A DNA stretch of 64,000 nucleotides from Hymenochaete sp. R1 (taxonomy: Eukaryota; Basidiomycota; Agaricomycetes; Hymenochaetales; Hymenochaetaceae), in NCBI GenBank assembly GCA_019400425.1, contig JAFREE010000074.1, positions 56,970-120,969 on the forward strand, given 5' to 3'. Made by a program: the position numbers and the translations under genes. Below, piece after piece: positions 1-11,059 of this stretch (positions are counted from its first letter, which is position 1; the number at the start of each line of letters is the position of its first letter). The notes below the pieces were generated by a model. That model worked only from the letters and a program-made list of their open reading frames with translations, did no database searches and was not told the origin of the DNA.

Positions 1-746
1 TGTGTATACCTAGCGAGCCGAACGAAGAACATGCACATGACCCCCACATACAATTTCTGAAAATCAGCACCGCCGTCGAGTGCATTCAACCCATTCAAAG
101 GCGGGGCCGACCTGGCCGACCCATGCATACAATTCCACACACATTTGAAAGTATCGACGTCCATTTTGACTGATCATGCTGAAACACAGAACCAAGCTGC
201 TTTAATAACGACAATGACGAAAAAGAAGAGAGTATTGGTAAAAAGAACGGATGTATTGCAATTGTCAATGTCCTAAGTGAGTGTTCTAGCGTTACGATGG
301 ATAATTGATTATACAGAGCGCCCAAGCCTAGGCCGGACGCTGAAGAGTTATTTTCTATCGATACAATACAAAGAGTAAAACAAGTCTATTAGCAGTTTCA
401 AACGAGAGCGTGAGTGTGAGCGTGTTTATTTTCTGTTCTTTTTGTTACTTCTAGGTCCATCCGTCTCCTTCCACTACACAGCAATAAAAGAACATAGAAA
501 CAGGCTATGCGACAGGATACCAACAATCCGATCCAGATATGCCACAGAAGAGTCGAGTAAAGAGGGGGTAAAACGATTGATGGTCGAAAGCAAGGGGGGA
601 AATGAGCGACTGGTCCCGGGGACGGAGCGAAAGAACGGGCGAATGGTGATAAAATGACGAATTCAAAAGGGATGCATTGAAAATATCCGAGAAAGCCGAA
701 AGAATGGAAACAACAGACGAACGAATGTTTTATTTTCTTCTGACGA
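1..746. other. 3' flank, no gene seen
   Basis: Short open frames occur on both strands but none has coding character, a splice partner or a recognisable domain. The right part is presumably the 3' untranslated region of the minus-strand gene that ends at 747. Confidence 0.5.
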
Positions 747-2401
747 TCAGATTTTGTCTCTCCGCGTGAGCCTAGAGAGGAAGTTCCCAACATTCAGAGA
801 AAGCTTGGAAGACTTCCGTGGGATCGTCCTCGCACGCGACTCGGGTCCAGGACTGGAACTGGACCGTCCACGGGTCGTGTACGTTGCCGTGGATGTGGAA
901 TGTGTTACGCTGGATGAGGTGAAAGTCGTAGGGGTAGAGGGTTCGGGGGTTGTAACGCCCGTGGTATTGGCATCTGATTCTTGCATACTGTAGATAGGCT
1001 CTTCGCGTCCCATCGGTATTTGCGTCTTCCCAGACGAGGAAGCGCCTGATCCAAAGGCGAGCAAGGCGCTCGTACCTGGTGTTGCAGGGCGTCTTTTCCT
1101 GAAACTCTTCGCGCGAGCGCGAGGAGCATGAGGGAGGTTCGCCGCAAATGAGATAACTGCGTTACTCTTCAGCGAGGGGTCATCCGCCTCTTCATTCTGC
1201 CCTGTGGTAGACACAGACCACCTGGAAGCACCCGCACCGATCGGGGCAGGGGGCATCAGGGAACCCGCGGACAAGTATGCTGCTCCCGGATCCGCAGCAA
1301 CGCCCGGCAACGGCAATGGTACCGCGGATGACAGTACATTGAATTCTGTCGTCGCAGGTGAGTTGGGCACGGAGAATGATTTATTGAGGGCCGGGTGCAT
1401 TAGTACGGCGCGTGAATGCGAGTCCGTCGCTGCGTTTAGTTCCCTCCGGCGTGTTTCCTGTCCGTGCGTAATCGCGGAAGGACTCAGCGGGGGTGGTCGG
1501 CGCCGTGGACGGCCTCCATCCAGGCTTGCCTCCGATTTGGCTGCCCTTAAGATTTTTTTGGTGCCGGGTAATGAAGCCGACCGAGCTCGCGTCGATGCGA
1601 ATTTTTCTGGAGGCGAAGGCGCTTTCCGGGTGGGAATGTATGCGGGCATGTCTGATTCTGGTTCTTGGAAGGAATAGACAGTGGGAGAGCGGGGAACGTC
1701 TGCGAAAGGACGGTGTGGGCTCGGGTAATCGTACACGAGAGGTTCCCTGGAGGGATTGCGCGAGGATGTAGGAGTATAGGGTCCGCGAGGAGTGGAAGGA
1801 GAGAGTGTGGAGGTTGAGGATGTTGGCGTCAATGTTTGCCAATGTCCTTCTTGGGGACGTTGAAGAGTGGAAAAAGTCGGTGACGAAGGGGACTGAGGAA
1901 CGGGAGGCAGTGGAGGAAGCTCGTTGGAAAGCTTGCGTAGGGCACGAACTGCACCATAAGGCTTACGAATGGCATTGACTGCGCTATCCTCGTCGGAGTC
2001 ATCGATTGAAGGAATCGAGGGTAGTGGCTTGAAAATAAAAGCGTCAGCCGCAGACAAAACAAGCATCAACCTCTGTATTCACATACTTTATGCTTCATCA
2101 TTTCCACTTCCTCGGGATGATCCAAATACCAATCGCGCATTTCATCCAATAACTCGCGTATAGGTCCTTCATTAGCATCGGCGTCGAGCATGGCATCCTC
2201 GATGCGCGTCCCCATAAACGCGTCATAGTTCCCACCACCGCTGTACGCGTCGAATGCCCGTGACTCGCGTCGGGTTTTCGCTGGTCGATTGAATAACTCC
2301 TCGTAAGAGGGGAAGTCCGTTCGATCAGTCCATGTTGAGGTCCTCGAGCGACGCGTCGTTGTACTTGATTGTGAGCCTGACCGACTCAGCCTTGGTGTCA
2401 T
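747..2401 (-). CDS. Disordered Pro/Ser-rich protein of unknown function
   Basis: Two exons, complement(join(747..2027,2087..2401)), about 531 aa. The first ATG in frame is at 2401; the frame also opens with a TTG just upstream, which I do not use. Exon 1 encodes a Ser/Thr/Arg-rich start followed by an acidic helix-like stretch ending EEVEMMKHK. A 59-bp GTATGT..AG intron in phase 0 with a CTGAC branch site joins it to PLPSIPSIDDSDED. Exon 2 is long, low in complexity and rich in Pro, Ser and Thr, with basic clusters (GGRPRRRPPP, SFRKRRPATPG) and a basic C-terminus NFLSRLTRRDKI. There is no signal peptide, membrane segment or catalytic motif. I do not recognise the family; a regulatory or scaffold role is possible but unsupported. 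Confidence 0.7.
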
Positions 2402-4412
2402 CGTAGTACACAATAAACTCTTTTACAGGCGAGGTACAGTAATAAACTCAGATGAAAGACCGATGAGGGGAACACGTTTTTCTGGCAGGGAGCGGTAAGT
2501 AAAGAGGAGTCAAAGCGGGAGCACCGGAAGTAAAGACAGCGGGAAGGAATGTGAGCGGGGGCATGTTATAAACTTTCTGGGAGGCTATGATGAGCCAAAA
2601 GGAAGCGTTGAGGCATCGGTTAAGCGAACGGTGGATCTGGCCCCAAACGGCTGGAATCTGTTGACTCTCGGACCCTCTAATTCATTACCCCTACTCCCTA
2701 GACTGCAAGGCCAGCCTCTCTTCTTCTTGCCGATGTGTGTCGATTTACCAAATCAAGGGTAGAACCAAATGTTTTGACGCCGGTCCTTCGCTCCTTCCCA
2801 TGGGAAAAAAACACACAGGGAGGAAAGAAAGGAACCATCTCTCCAAGTTGAACTTCAAGACGGCATTCAAACTGCGGTCGACGATCAACTCGGAAAAGAC
2901 TCCATGCAATTCATCCTCTTCCGCCCTCTAATTCCTCAAAGTAGGCAAGATGAACGGAGATGTGACGAACCGTGCGCAGGTGACATCCCTTTCTTTCTTT
3001 CTCAAGAATAGAACCAGTTGTACGGAAGTCGGTCGGTCGCTGGGTCTGGTCGTTGGTTGCCAGCCGCTGAGCCTACCCTACCGTTGGTGTTTTGCGTTAA
3101 TTTTCTCTTTCATTGACAAGCGACCAGAGTTTCGGCGATTTCAAAAGCTCTAGTGCCAGATACGCGTTGTTTGTCCCATATCTCGTCAATTGCTGATTGG
3201 TCGCCCCTTCCCGTTCGTTCGCTTACTGCAACGGAGTGCCCTTTCCAGCTCTTCACAGTACTGTCACAGGTAGTTTCCGGAGGTGCCTTCGGTTTGCTAC
3301 TTGATTTGATGGTCGTTTCCTTTTCCTCTGCCCAATCTTCTCTTAGAGCAGTCCATTGCGTCTCCCGTTCATCTTCTGCTTAACCTCGGGTAGATGGTTG
3401 ATGCGACTCGGAGTTCCATGGGTACGTACGAAAGCGGACGAAAGGGAGCGTCTGTTTCCGATCAGAAGCACCTTGTTTCTCAAAAGAAGAGCGCTTGGGG
3501 TGCAGTAATTAAGCCGACCCTTTGGAGATCTCTCCCCCATCTCGCGTGGGGTGCATTATTTTTTTTCTATCCTTTCGTCCCGTGCAGTTGTATGTGTTTG
3601 AGAAAAATTGAACCTTGGAAAATCTTGCATCCCTTCTTGAAGGCGCTGCTGCCATGGTGAACTAGACCCATGACGACAGTGCTATGTATGCACAAGAGTT
3701 GGGTTTGAATGTCGTTACGCGCCCCTCCCCTCGTTGTACGTACGCGTCCGTTGGCCCCGCGTAATGCAACATGAAAAGATTGACATATACACGACACAGC
3801 ATAACGCAATGGCGTTCGCGCCTCAACATGCGTTGGATGTCGCACAAACAAGATGGTACACAGACCAAGCTTGGCGCGGTGTTAAGATGTGTTTGGTTTC
3901 GCCGGGTGCGCTCGACTGTATACAGAGAGGACACTAAACAGTGGCGGAAGAGTGGCAAACACGAGGCAGCCTGACACCTCGGGGAGCTACGGTCATACCT
4001 CCATAGACTTTTGCGTTGTGGATTTGTCACAATGATGCACTGGTTTTTACGAATTAAGCCTTCATCCGCTCGTGGGCGTAATGAAGGGCGGCGTCTGTCG
4101 CAGTAATGGAAGACGGAAGGAAGATGGGAAATCGAATGCAACTTTCGGCGATCGTCGTGGGCGAAAAGCTGATCAGTGATCATGCTCGAATGAGCTGCGC
4201 TGCGCCAATCGATGTCGGCGTTAGGGGACTTCGGAAGATGCTTCATATGCCCACTTCCTCATTTCTTCATACTCGAGTTCAGTCTCAGATGAAGTTCTCT
4301 TCTGTAAGCATTGGGGAAAATACAATGGTGATCGTACTGTTCAAATGATGTGTTCTTTATTTTGGTCGTCTGAAGTGCAAAGTGTATATTTTTATAATGA
4401 AGACTTGTACAC
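2402..4412. other. 2-kb stretch without a convincing gene
   Basis: This lies between the start of the disordered protein and the tRNA. Several 60-194 codon frames are present on both strands, the longest on minus at 3662-4246, but they read as mixed Cys/Arg/His text with no domain or splice-linked continuation. I see no tRNA, repeat array or mobile-element end here. Confidence 0.45.
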
Positions 4413-4491
4413 GGTCTTATAGTGTAGTGGTTATCACACGGGATTTTGAAAATAATTTCCCGTGACCCCGGTTCGAACCCGGGTAAGACCT
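4413..4491 (+). tRNA. tRNA-Gln (anticodon UUG) with intron
   Basis: The sequence folds as a full cloverleaf. The acceptor arm GGTCTTA (4413-4419) pairs with TAAGACC (4484-4490), with discriminator T at 4491. The D arm carries GTGTAGTGGTTATCAC. The anticodon stem CGGGA pairs with TCCCG, and the T arm is CCCGG-TTCGAAC-CCGGG. The anticodon TTG is at 4446-4448. A 7-nt intron (4450-4456, aaataat) lies one base 3' of the anticodon, the usual place for nuclear tRNA introns. It closely resembles yeast tRNA-Gln. It stands alone about 130 bp downstream of the NOSIP-like gene's stop. Confidence 0.95.
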
Positions 4492-4618
4492 AGTTCAATG
4501 ACCTTGGCTTTTCATTAGACAACGAAATCCTTTTTGCTATATCCTTTCACCATTTTCTTCATTATATGGAACACATATATGTAGCATAGTAGAGGGTAAT
4601 ATATAGCCTGTGAGCTAA

Positions 4619-6057
4619 TCAACCCTGGAAAGCTACTCCAGTTTTAGACGTTTCGGCTAACCCACCTCCAGCATATCCCGTGCCTAGTAACGACGTGAGC
4701 AAGGGATAACGACAAATCATTGAACATACCTTCTCGTTTGAGCTCTACAATTTTCTCCTTTGTAGCCGGAGTGTCACAAACTACGCACTGCTTAGCTGGA
4801 GAGACCAGTGTATCGTTGCACGTCTTACAGACAACGTGCGAACACGAAGTTAAAACTGATTAAAGACGCGAGAACAACCAGCCAACTCAGCAATGCAATC
4901 TCACTCATCCGATCGCAAAAGACTTACGGAACATCTTCGTGCTATTTGAAAAGCCCTTCTTGCACGATGGACACATCGCGTCCCTTCGATCGGCAGCGCT
5001 GCGAACGTCCGGTGGCAGCTCCTTCGGATACGCGAACTCCACAGGTACCAGCTTCTTCATTCTGCTCGGGACCAGGGGAGTTAGAAAGATACTCGCTTAA
5101 TCCAAGGAACTTGTAAAAGTATACATACGAAAGTTCATGCGCGTCTGTGCCACCGTGACATGTCGGAACTGCCTTGACATCTTTGAAATTAAGCTGTACC
5201 TTTGCGTTATCGTGCGTTGGAGTTAATGAGGGGAGCCAGAAGTCTGGTAGCTTGGCTTTCATTGCCTCTGCTGTTTCGCGTTCGATCCGTACCGCTGCGT
5301 CCGCCTCAGCTTCGGCAGCCAGCTCCTCAGCCGTCGAGGGAGAGAATGAGAGCTCCGACGCTTTTCGTTTCATTCCTCTTGCTAAGATAAAGAATCAACC
5401 ATCACTCAAATTTGGTACCGAGACCATGAATGAGAATACGAAAACGTACGTTCATCTTCCGTTTTCCCGTTGTGCTCCTCCGATTTCCCGATTTCCTCTA
5501 TCTTGTCCTTCGAAGCTCCGAATGTTGATGTGAGTTTGGCACCTCCTAGACCTAGCCCTATCTGACCGCGCTCAAATTCAAGAAGCACACGTTTCCTCGC
5601 CTCCGCCTGAGCTCGTGCCCTATTTATGTCCGCTTCCTTCTTCAAGCGCTCGAGCGCATCTTTTTGCTTCTTGATTTTGTTTTTCTGCTCTACTGCAGTC
5701 GGGGAGGTAATAGTCGGACCATGGTCGGAAGTTACGTTCAGTCAGCGCGACTATAGTGGAACAAAGTATGCGATACGCACATAGGTCGGCATAGACGCAT
5801 TCCTTGCAGAATAAGTGGCCAGTTTGGCAAGCGACGGCATCCCGAGCTTTCTGCAAGCACAGAGCGCATGCGTCGTACGGCCGCATGGATTCATTCCCGA
5901 GACGTTGCTATACGAAAGAACAGATAGCCTCAGCTCGGGTCGTGAGTTTTCTGTTTGAATGGAAGTTCCGAACGCGTTGTGTCCCATAGTTTAATCGCTT
6001 GTACTCGTGATAAGAGAATATCGAGGAAGCGGTATTATTCTTGCTGTGTTTTGTCAT
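4619..6057 (-). CDS. NOSIP: NOSIP-like RING/U-box protein
   Basis: Seven exons: complement(join(4619..4683,4730..4855,4928..5061,5129..5381,5450..5692,5781..5907,5974..6057)), 343 aa. The start MTKHSKNNTASSIF and the following YHEYKRLNYGTQRQRL match the N-terminal signature of nitric-oxide-synthase-interacting protein. A first half-domain has CALC..C..GHLFCKEC (about residues 40-65), then a charged coiled coil follows (EQKNKIKKQKDALERLKKEA). A C-terminal U-box/RING part reads CPSCKKGF..CSHVVCKTC. The conserved tail is AGGGLAETSKTGVAFQG. In other eukaryotes NOSIP is a nuclear E3 ubiquitin ligase associated with the spliceosome; here that role is inferred from homology. All seven exons close in frame. 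It is head-to-head with the acyl-CoA dehydrogenase gene, 239 bp apart. Confidence 0.93.
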
Positions 6058-6296
6058 CGTGGATAGAGGACAAAGTTTATGGACTCCAACTTGCTCAACA
6101 TTCGAAGATCGACACATCGTACGTCGTTCTTTTCACATGCGCCCATCTCAGATGATGCTCAACACGAGACCATGGGACATTCAATTTCATTCGAACAGAG
6201 CCTCCAGGGAACATTCATTGACGGATTCATTCCTCGATCTTCCTCTACCCGGACGACGTACACTTACCAGAAACTGAGCGTCTACCTCCACCTTCC
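6058..6296. promoter_or_regulatory. Shared divergent promoter region
   Basis: These 239 bp separate the start codons of the NOSIP-like gene (-) and the acyl-CoA dehydrogenase gene (+), so both promoters and 5' leaders must lie here or overlap the genes. No clear TATA box is visible. Confidence 0.5.
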
Positions 6297-8359
6297 ATGT
6301 CATTCTCTCGGGTCGGATGGAAAATCACCACCCAATTCAGATGTCTGACACCGAGTCTAAGTCTGAGTCTGACCCTCAGAACTTCATCCCAAGGCGTTCG
6401 ATCCTTTTCTGGAATGAGCACTTCTGGTCTTTCTCCGACGCAGATCGAAGTCCGCGATTCCGTACAGAAGATATGTCAGGCCTTTCCTGATGAGTACTGG
6501 GCTGAGAAGGACAGGTAAAGCCCTTTTTAACTACCCCGCACTTCTAATCAAACCCACTACTGTGCGTGTTCTAAAACCTTATATTTCTCAGAAAGTCTGA
6601 GTATGCGGGCGACCTTCACCGTGAACTAGCGAAGGCCGGGTACATAGGAATCTGCATGTAAGAGAAGGCTGTCGAACAACCTCATTCGTGTCTTGAATGC
6701 ACTTTGCAAGGCCCCAAGAGCTCGGCGGATCCGAACTCGGAATATCAGAGGCAACGATTATGATGGAGACCATATCTGAGTCTGGTGCAGGCATTGCTGG
6801 ATCGCAAACCATCCATGCGAAGTAGTCGTCATGTCCAATCCAATGTTATTCTTCATTTTTTGACAGGTTTGTACATAGTGTTTATGCGACCGTGCCGTTG
6901 CTTTCGTTTGCGACGGAAGAGCAAAAGTCCAGGTACCTCCCAAACATCATATCGGGAAAAGAGAGAACTTGCTTCGGTGTGACGGAGCCCGATTCTGGGC
7001 TTGACACCTTAAAACTGAAGACAAGGGCCACGAGAGCCTCTTCTCCAGGAGGGAACCAGTATCACGTATCTGGCCAGAAAATGTAGGATTTTCTGTCCTC
7101 AGTAATCTAGCCTGGACAGGAGTGTTTTTCGACCAGCTCATGCCACAGAATCTAGATGGATAACGAATGCTCAAGCAGCAGAACGGATGGTCCTCCTCGC
7201 GCGCACCACTCCTCTCGAAGAACTACAGGCGAAGGCCTCAGGAGGATTGTCTTTGTTCTACTGTGATTTAGCCGCGGGGAAACGGGAGGGCACCGTCGAG
7301 GCCCGACCAATCCACAAAATGGGCGGACGATCTGTTGATGCAAATCAGGTGAGTTGGATAGCCCGGCATTCGTTTTTGGTAAACCAGCACCGAACCATCG
7401 TGATGAGGTGTTTTTCGATAATTTCGTAGTGGACGAAAGAGACTTGAGTAAGCCCATAGCAATATCATCCTTTGGGACGCGAAGATGACTAAAATGATCC
7501 TTTCAGTTGGAAAGGAAGGAGAGGGGTTCAAAATTGTGCTCCATGGCATGAAGTCTGTATCTACTCAAGCCCACTTGACACGAAGTTGAATTAACCGACA
7601 ATGAAATTGCATCTTTCAGCGCCGAACGATGCCTTCTTGCGGGCGAAGCCCTCGGTTTAGGCTACGCAGCCCTCCGTCGAGCCACCGAATACGCCAAAAC
7701 TCGCCATGTTTTCAGCCGTCCTATTGGGATGAATCAAGCGATACAGCATCCTCTGGCTCAAAGCTGGTGTGCGCTCGAGGCTGCGAAGATGCTTGTGTTG
7801 CATGCTGCAAAGAGGTGAAGTGGAACCATGTCTTCAACCCAGAGAAAGAAAGATCAGAGCAACGATGATACTGACGCTGATGACGGGAAGGTTTGATGAG
7901 GTCATTGGTATTGGGAAGAGCTCGGACATTGCACCTGCTGCCGCGCGAGAGGAAGTTGGCGCTCTCTGCAATGCAGCGAAGTATATCGCTGCCGAAGCAG
8001 CGTTTGAGGCTTGCGAGCGAGCAGGTACGGCAGTTGGATCCTCTTAATCACGTTGACCTATCTTTAACATATTCCCAGTGATGGTCCACGGAGGCATGGG
8101 CTATGCCGTTGACTACCACGTTGAACGGTAATACATACTCCTCCGTACCTTTTTTCTTCAAAAAACGATCTCTGGCTTACAAAAATTATAGATATCTTCG
8201 TGAATCGTTCGTACCGAGACTGGCACCAGTATCACGCGAGATGGTCCTTAATTTCGTCGGACAGAAGGTCTTGGGATGTAAGTTTTTTATATACATTTAC
8301 GACAATATTTTTCCGTGTCGAAATTGATGTGTGTGTGCGCAGTACCAAAGAGCTATTAG
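6297..8359 (+). CDS. Acyl-CoA dehydrogenase, probably mitochondrial
   Basis: Twelve exons: join(6297..6514,6592..6657,6711..6821,6879..7082,7156..7348,7408..7447,7507..7552,7620..7814,7891..8024,8079..8127,8192..8277,8343..8359), 452 aa. It is a flavoprotein that introduces the alpha-beta double bond into acyl-CoA esters. The order is the N-terminal helical domain (SPTQIEVRDSVQKICQAFP), then the FAD/substrate beta domain with CFGVTEPDSGLD and GQKIWITNAQAAERM, then GEALGLGYAALRRATEYAKT and the C-terminal helices ending HGGMGYAVDYHVERYLRESF and ISREM-like PVSREMVLNF. I chose the ATG at 6297 because it adds an Arg/Ser-rich stretch without acidic residues ending VRSFSG, which looks like a mitochondrial presequence. 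The ATG at 6414 would give a 413-aa form without it. Substrate chain length cannot be read from the sequence. The last exon codes only five residues. Confidence 0.93.
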
Positions 8360-8626
8360 GAACTTGGAAACGAGAGATATGTCGAATGCAAATGGTCAGA
8401 GTCGATGAAGGCCTGAATTACTCGAGTGAGGCGTCGTTGAACAAATATAGATGCGGATAAGGACAAGGAAGTTGTGTTGCAAGAGATCGTTAACGAAATG
8501 TTGTAGCTGGTCATTCCTAGCCTTCACCTTAGTAAAGCAAATAGAAAAAGATGTCTGTCCTTCAATCGTAGTCCTACATGAGTTTAATCTTGCTATTGGT
8601 TATAACTTTGCTTTCTTCCCATATTG

Positions 8627-10181
8627 TCAACACAAACTTTTCAAAGCTTCCTTCAGAATGGACACGAGAGTTTCGACCTCTTGCACGGTATTGTAATGTA
8701 CGAGCGAAATGCGCACCACAGCGTCACCTATATCGAGCTTAGGCGACGTCTTGTCCACGAGTGTGTATGCGTAAAAGTGACCGTATCTGATACCCATCTA
8801 TAAAGTCAATTTGTAAAACGTTCGCTGCTTGAGAAAGGAATATTTACATACCTTTCCTTTACGATCAAAGTACGCCACGATGTCCTTACTTTTGACGACC
8901 TTACCATCCGCCCTCCGAACGACAAAGCTCACAGTTGGTGCCCTCGTCGCATCAACCGCCTCGCCACCTACCACTAATATACCTTCCTCACGCGCTTCTG
9001 CACTTGTCAGATACCCTAACAACGATCCCAACAGGGTCCTCTCATGGACCGCAATTTGCTTGAAGCTCTTCTCCAAAGATGAATCGCCGGAGGAAGCGGA
9101 GAGAGAAAGAAGGTATGGAAGGACGGCAGTGGCAGCGAAGGTGAGTTCGTAGCCTGTCCCGCCTGGGCAGAGTTTGTATGCTGAGGACGATACTTGCAAG
9201 AAGTGGTGCGTTAAGGGAGCAAGCGAGTTCGTAAGGCTTGATCTGCGAGCGTAGAGAGCGCTGATGTGTGGTCCATACACCTAAACACCAATACGGACGA
9301 TAAGTTCGGTCGATATACTGTATAAAGCGAAACGTAAAAATTACCTTGTAATATGAAAAATAGCAATACTCAACATCCCAAGCACGGACGTCCATCCTCC
9401 GATGAGGGGCGTACGCTACGCAATCGAGGCAAAACTCGATCTTTCGGACACCAAGCTCCGACGCACGCTTGCGTGCCGCCTGTACAATGTTCGTGACGTC
9501 GACCAATGTACCGAGGATGTTGGAACATGCCGTAAAGGCAATGAGACGCGTCTTGGGAGTGATCAAGGGAAGGAGGCCGTCCAACGTGAGGGCGAGGGCG
9601 TACGGGTTTGCCGTTGGCGTCGGAAGGACTGAATGAGGCCATAGTTTCAGAGTAATGTTTCGACGTTCGCTTAGTTTCTTCCAGGGACTTGCGTTCGCTG
9701 TAAAACTTGGTGTTAGGTACTTTTGCATGAAGGAGACGTTTGGGGTAGGGGTCGTTCACATTCGTGTTCTCCGGTGATGATGAGTTCTTCGTTCTCGAGG
9801 ATATCGGCATCGATTGCACGTGCGAGGTTGTCGACGGCTTGGGTCGAGCTCGACGTGATAGCGATCTCGTCGGGCGATTCTGCATTGAAGAGCTCCGCAG
9901 TCGCACGGACGCCATTTGTGACGCGGGATGTGCTAAGAGCTGAAACACTGTAATCCGCGCCTTTTGAGGGTAGACGTCAAGTACGCATATCAGAGATCTT
10001 TTGAGTACTCACCGAGTTGTGCATTAGTGTTAAGGAGATAGTCTGATACTCGTTCGGCGACACTCTTCAGACATTGGCTTCCTCCGGCGTTGTCTGCGAA
10101 GATGTATCCATTCGAAAGAGAAGGAAAAGCCGCCCTGGCATCCTCGACGTCTATTGCACGATCTTCACTTGACTGGGCCAT
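8627..10181 (-). CDS. Cysteine-desulfurase-like PLP enzyme (class V aminotransferase fold)
   Basis: Five exons: complement(join(8627..8797,8852..9280,9345..9697,9760..9960,10013..10181)), 440 aa. Fold-type I landmarks appear in order: YIFADNAGGSQ and NAQLGADYSVS near the N-terminus, ITSSSTQAVDNLAR, GEHESNASPWKKL, CSNILGTLVDV, DCVAYAPHRRMDV, and SYYKVYGPH with Lys241 as the expected PLP Schiff-base lysine. The C-terminal domain ends with MGIRYGHFYAYTL and RISLVHYNT. This pattern matches the cysteine desulfurase-like subfamily (TIGR01976 type), not the mitochondrial Nfs1 group, so the true substrate is open: cysteine, selenocysteine or another amino acid. No organelle-targeting signal is evident. 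It is head-to-head with the FAD monooxygenase. Confidence 0.9.
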
Positions 10182-11059
10182 GCCTTAGGCTGTCCGTTAC
10201 TTGCACTCTTTAGACTATCTTTCAAAGTTGAAAGCAAAGTATCAATTCGATCCAGCCCCGATACGACCGAGCCTGCGAATTTTCTAAGGGGTGAGAACCG
10301 GTGAGAACGAGTTTGAATCAACAAGGTAAACAGACACCCACGTTACACTACACAGGAGCGCACAACCATCGATGCCGGGCACGATACCATTATCGGTGCG
10401 TAACCGGGTTTAAGTTTATCTTATCTCGTCGATAACTTCTTCCTGGGATGAAAACAAATGTTTTGATATCGCTGTCCCAGAATCCTAAAGATGACGATCT
10501 CTCTTATTTTTCAACATATCTGGCTCACTAGCACATCTAAATTAGCTTAGGTTCAATGGGAAGCTGCTTGAATCATGCTGTAATAAAGGCGATTTTGAGG
10601 TAGAAGACGGGCGTCGTTGATGTTCAAGTTGTCGGTTGAGGAACGACGCGAAAAAAGAGATCTACGCCAGAGATGCCGTGCCGAGTTCGTTGTCGAAGGT
10701 CGGAAGGACCTCTTGAGTTCTTTCCACCATGTCCCACGCGCACCCACGCTCATTACTTCATGTTGCACGCTATGTTCCGACTACATCGTACGCGTTCTAA
10801 TCGTCTATTACAGGTTTATTCATTGGCCAAAGCGGCCGCTAAAACATAAAGTCAATGACGACGATACATTTCTCGGAGCAAGCTTGGTTATAGCAAGTCA
10901 TGGGATGCCTTTATAGGGACTTGGCTCAACTATTCTTGAGACAAACGCCCTTAAAATCAGAATTCAAGCGCTCACTAGGTCCTAAGTCCCTTGTCTCTCG
11001 TTCAAGCTCCTTTTGCTATTTTATTAAACCCTCGACATCGAGCCATTCGTGTCTCCAAT
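10182..11059. promoter_or_regulatory. Divergent intergenic region
   Basis: These 878 bp lie between the starts of the PLP enzyme (-) and the FAD monooxygenase (+) and must contain both promoters. I find no repeat, RNA gene or long open frame, and no clear TATA box. Confidence 0.4.

Noticed and set aside
1204..1677. 157-codon plus frame antisense to the first gene
   Set aside because: Shadow of the Pro/Ser-rich exon; the high GC content there keeps antisense frames open.
3662..4246. 194-codon minus-strand open frame
   Set aside because: The composition is mixed Cys/Arg/His/Ser with no domain, and there is no splice-linked continuation. It looks fortuitous.
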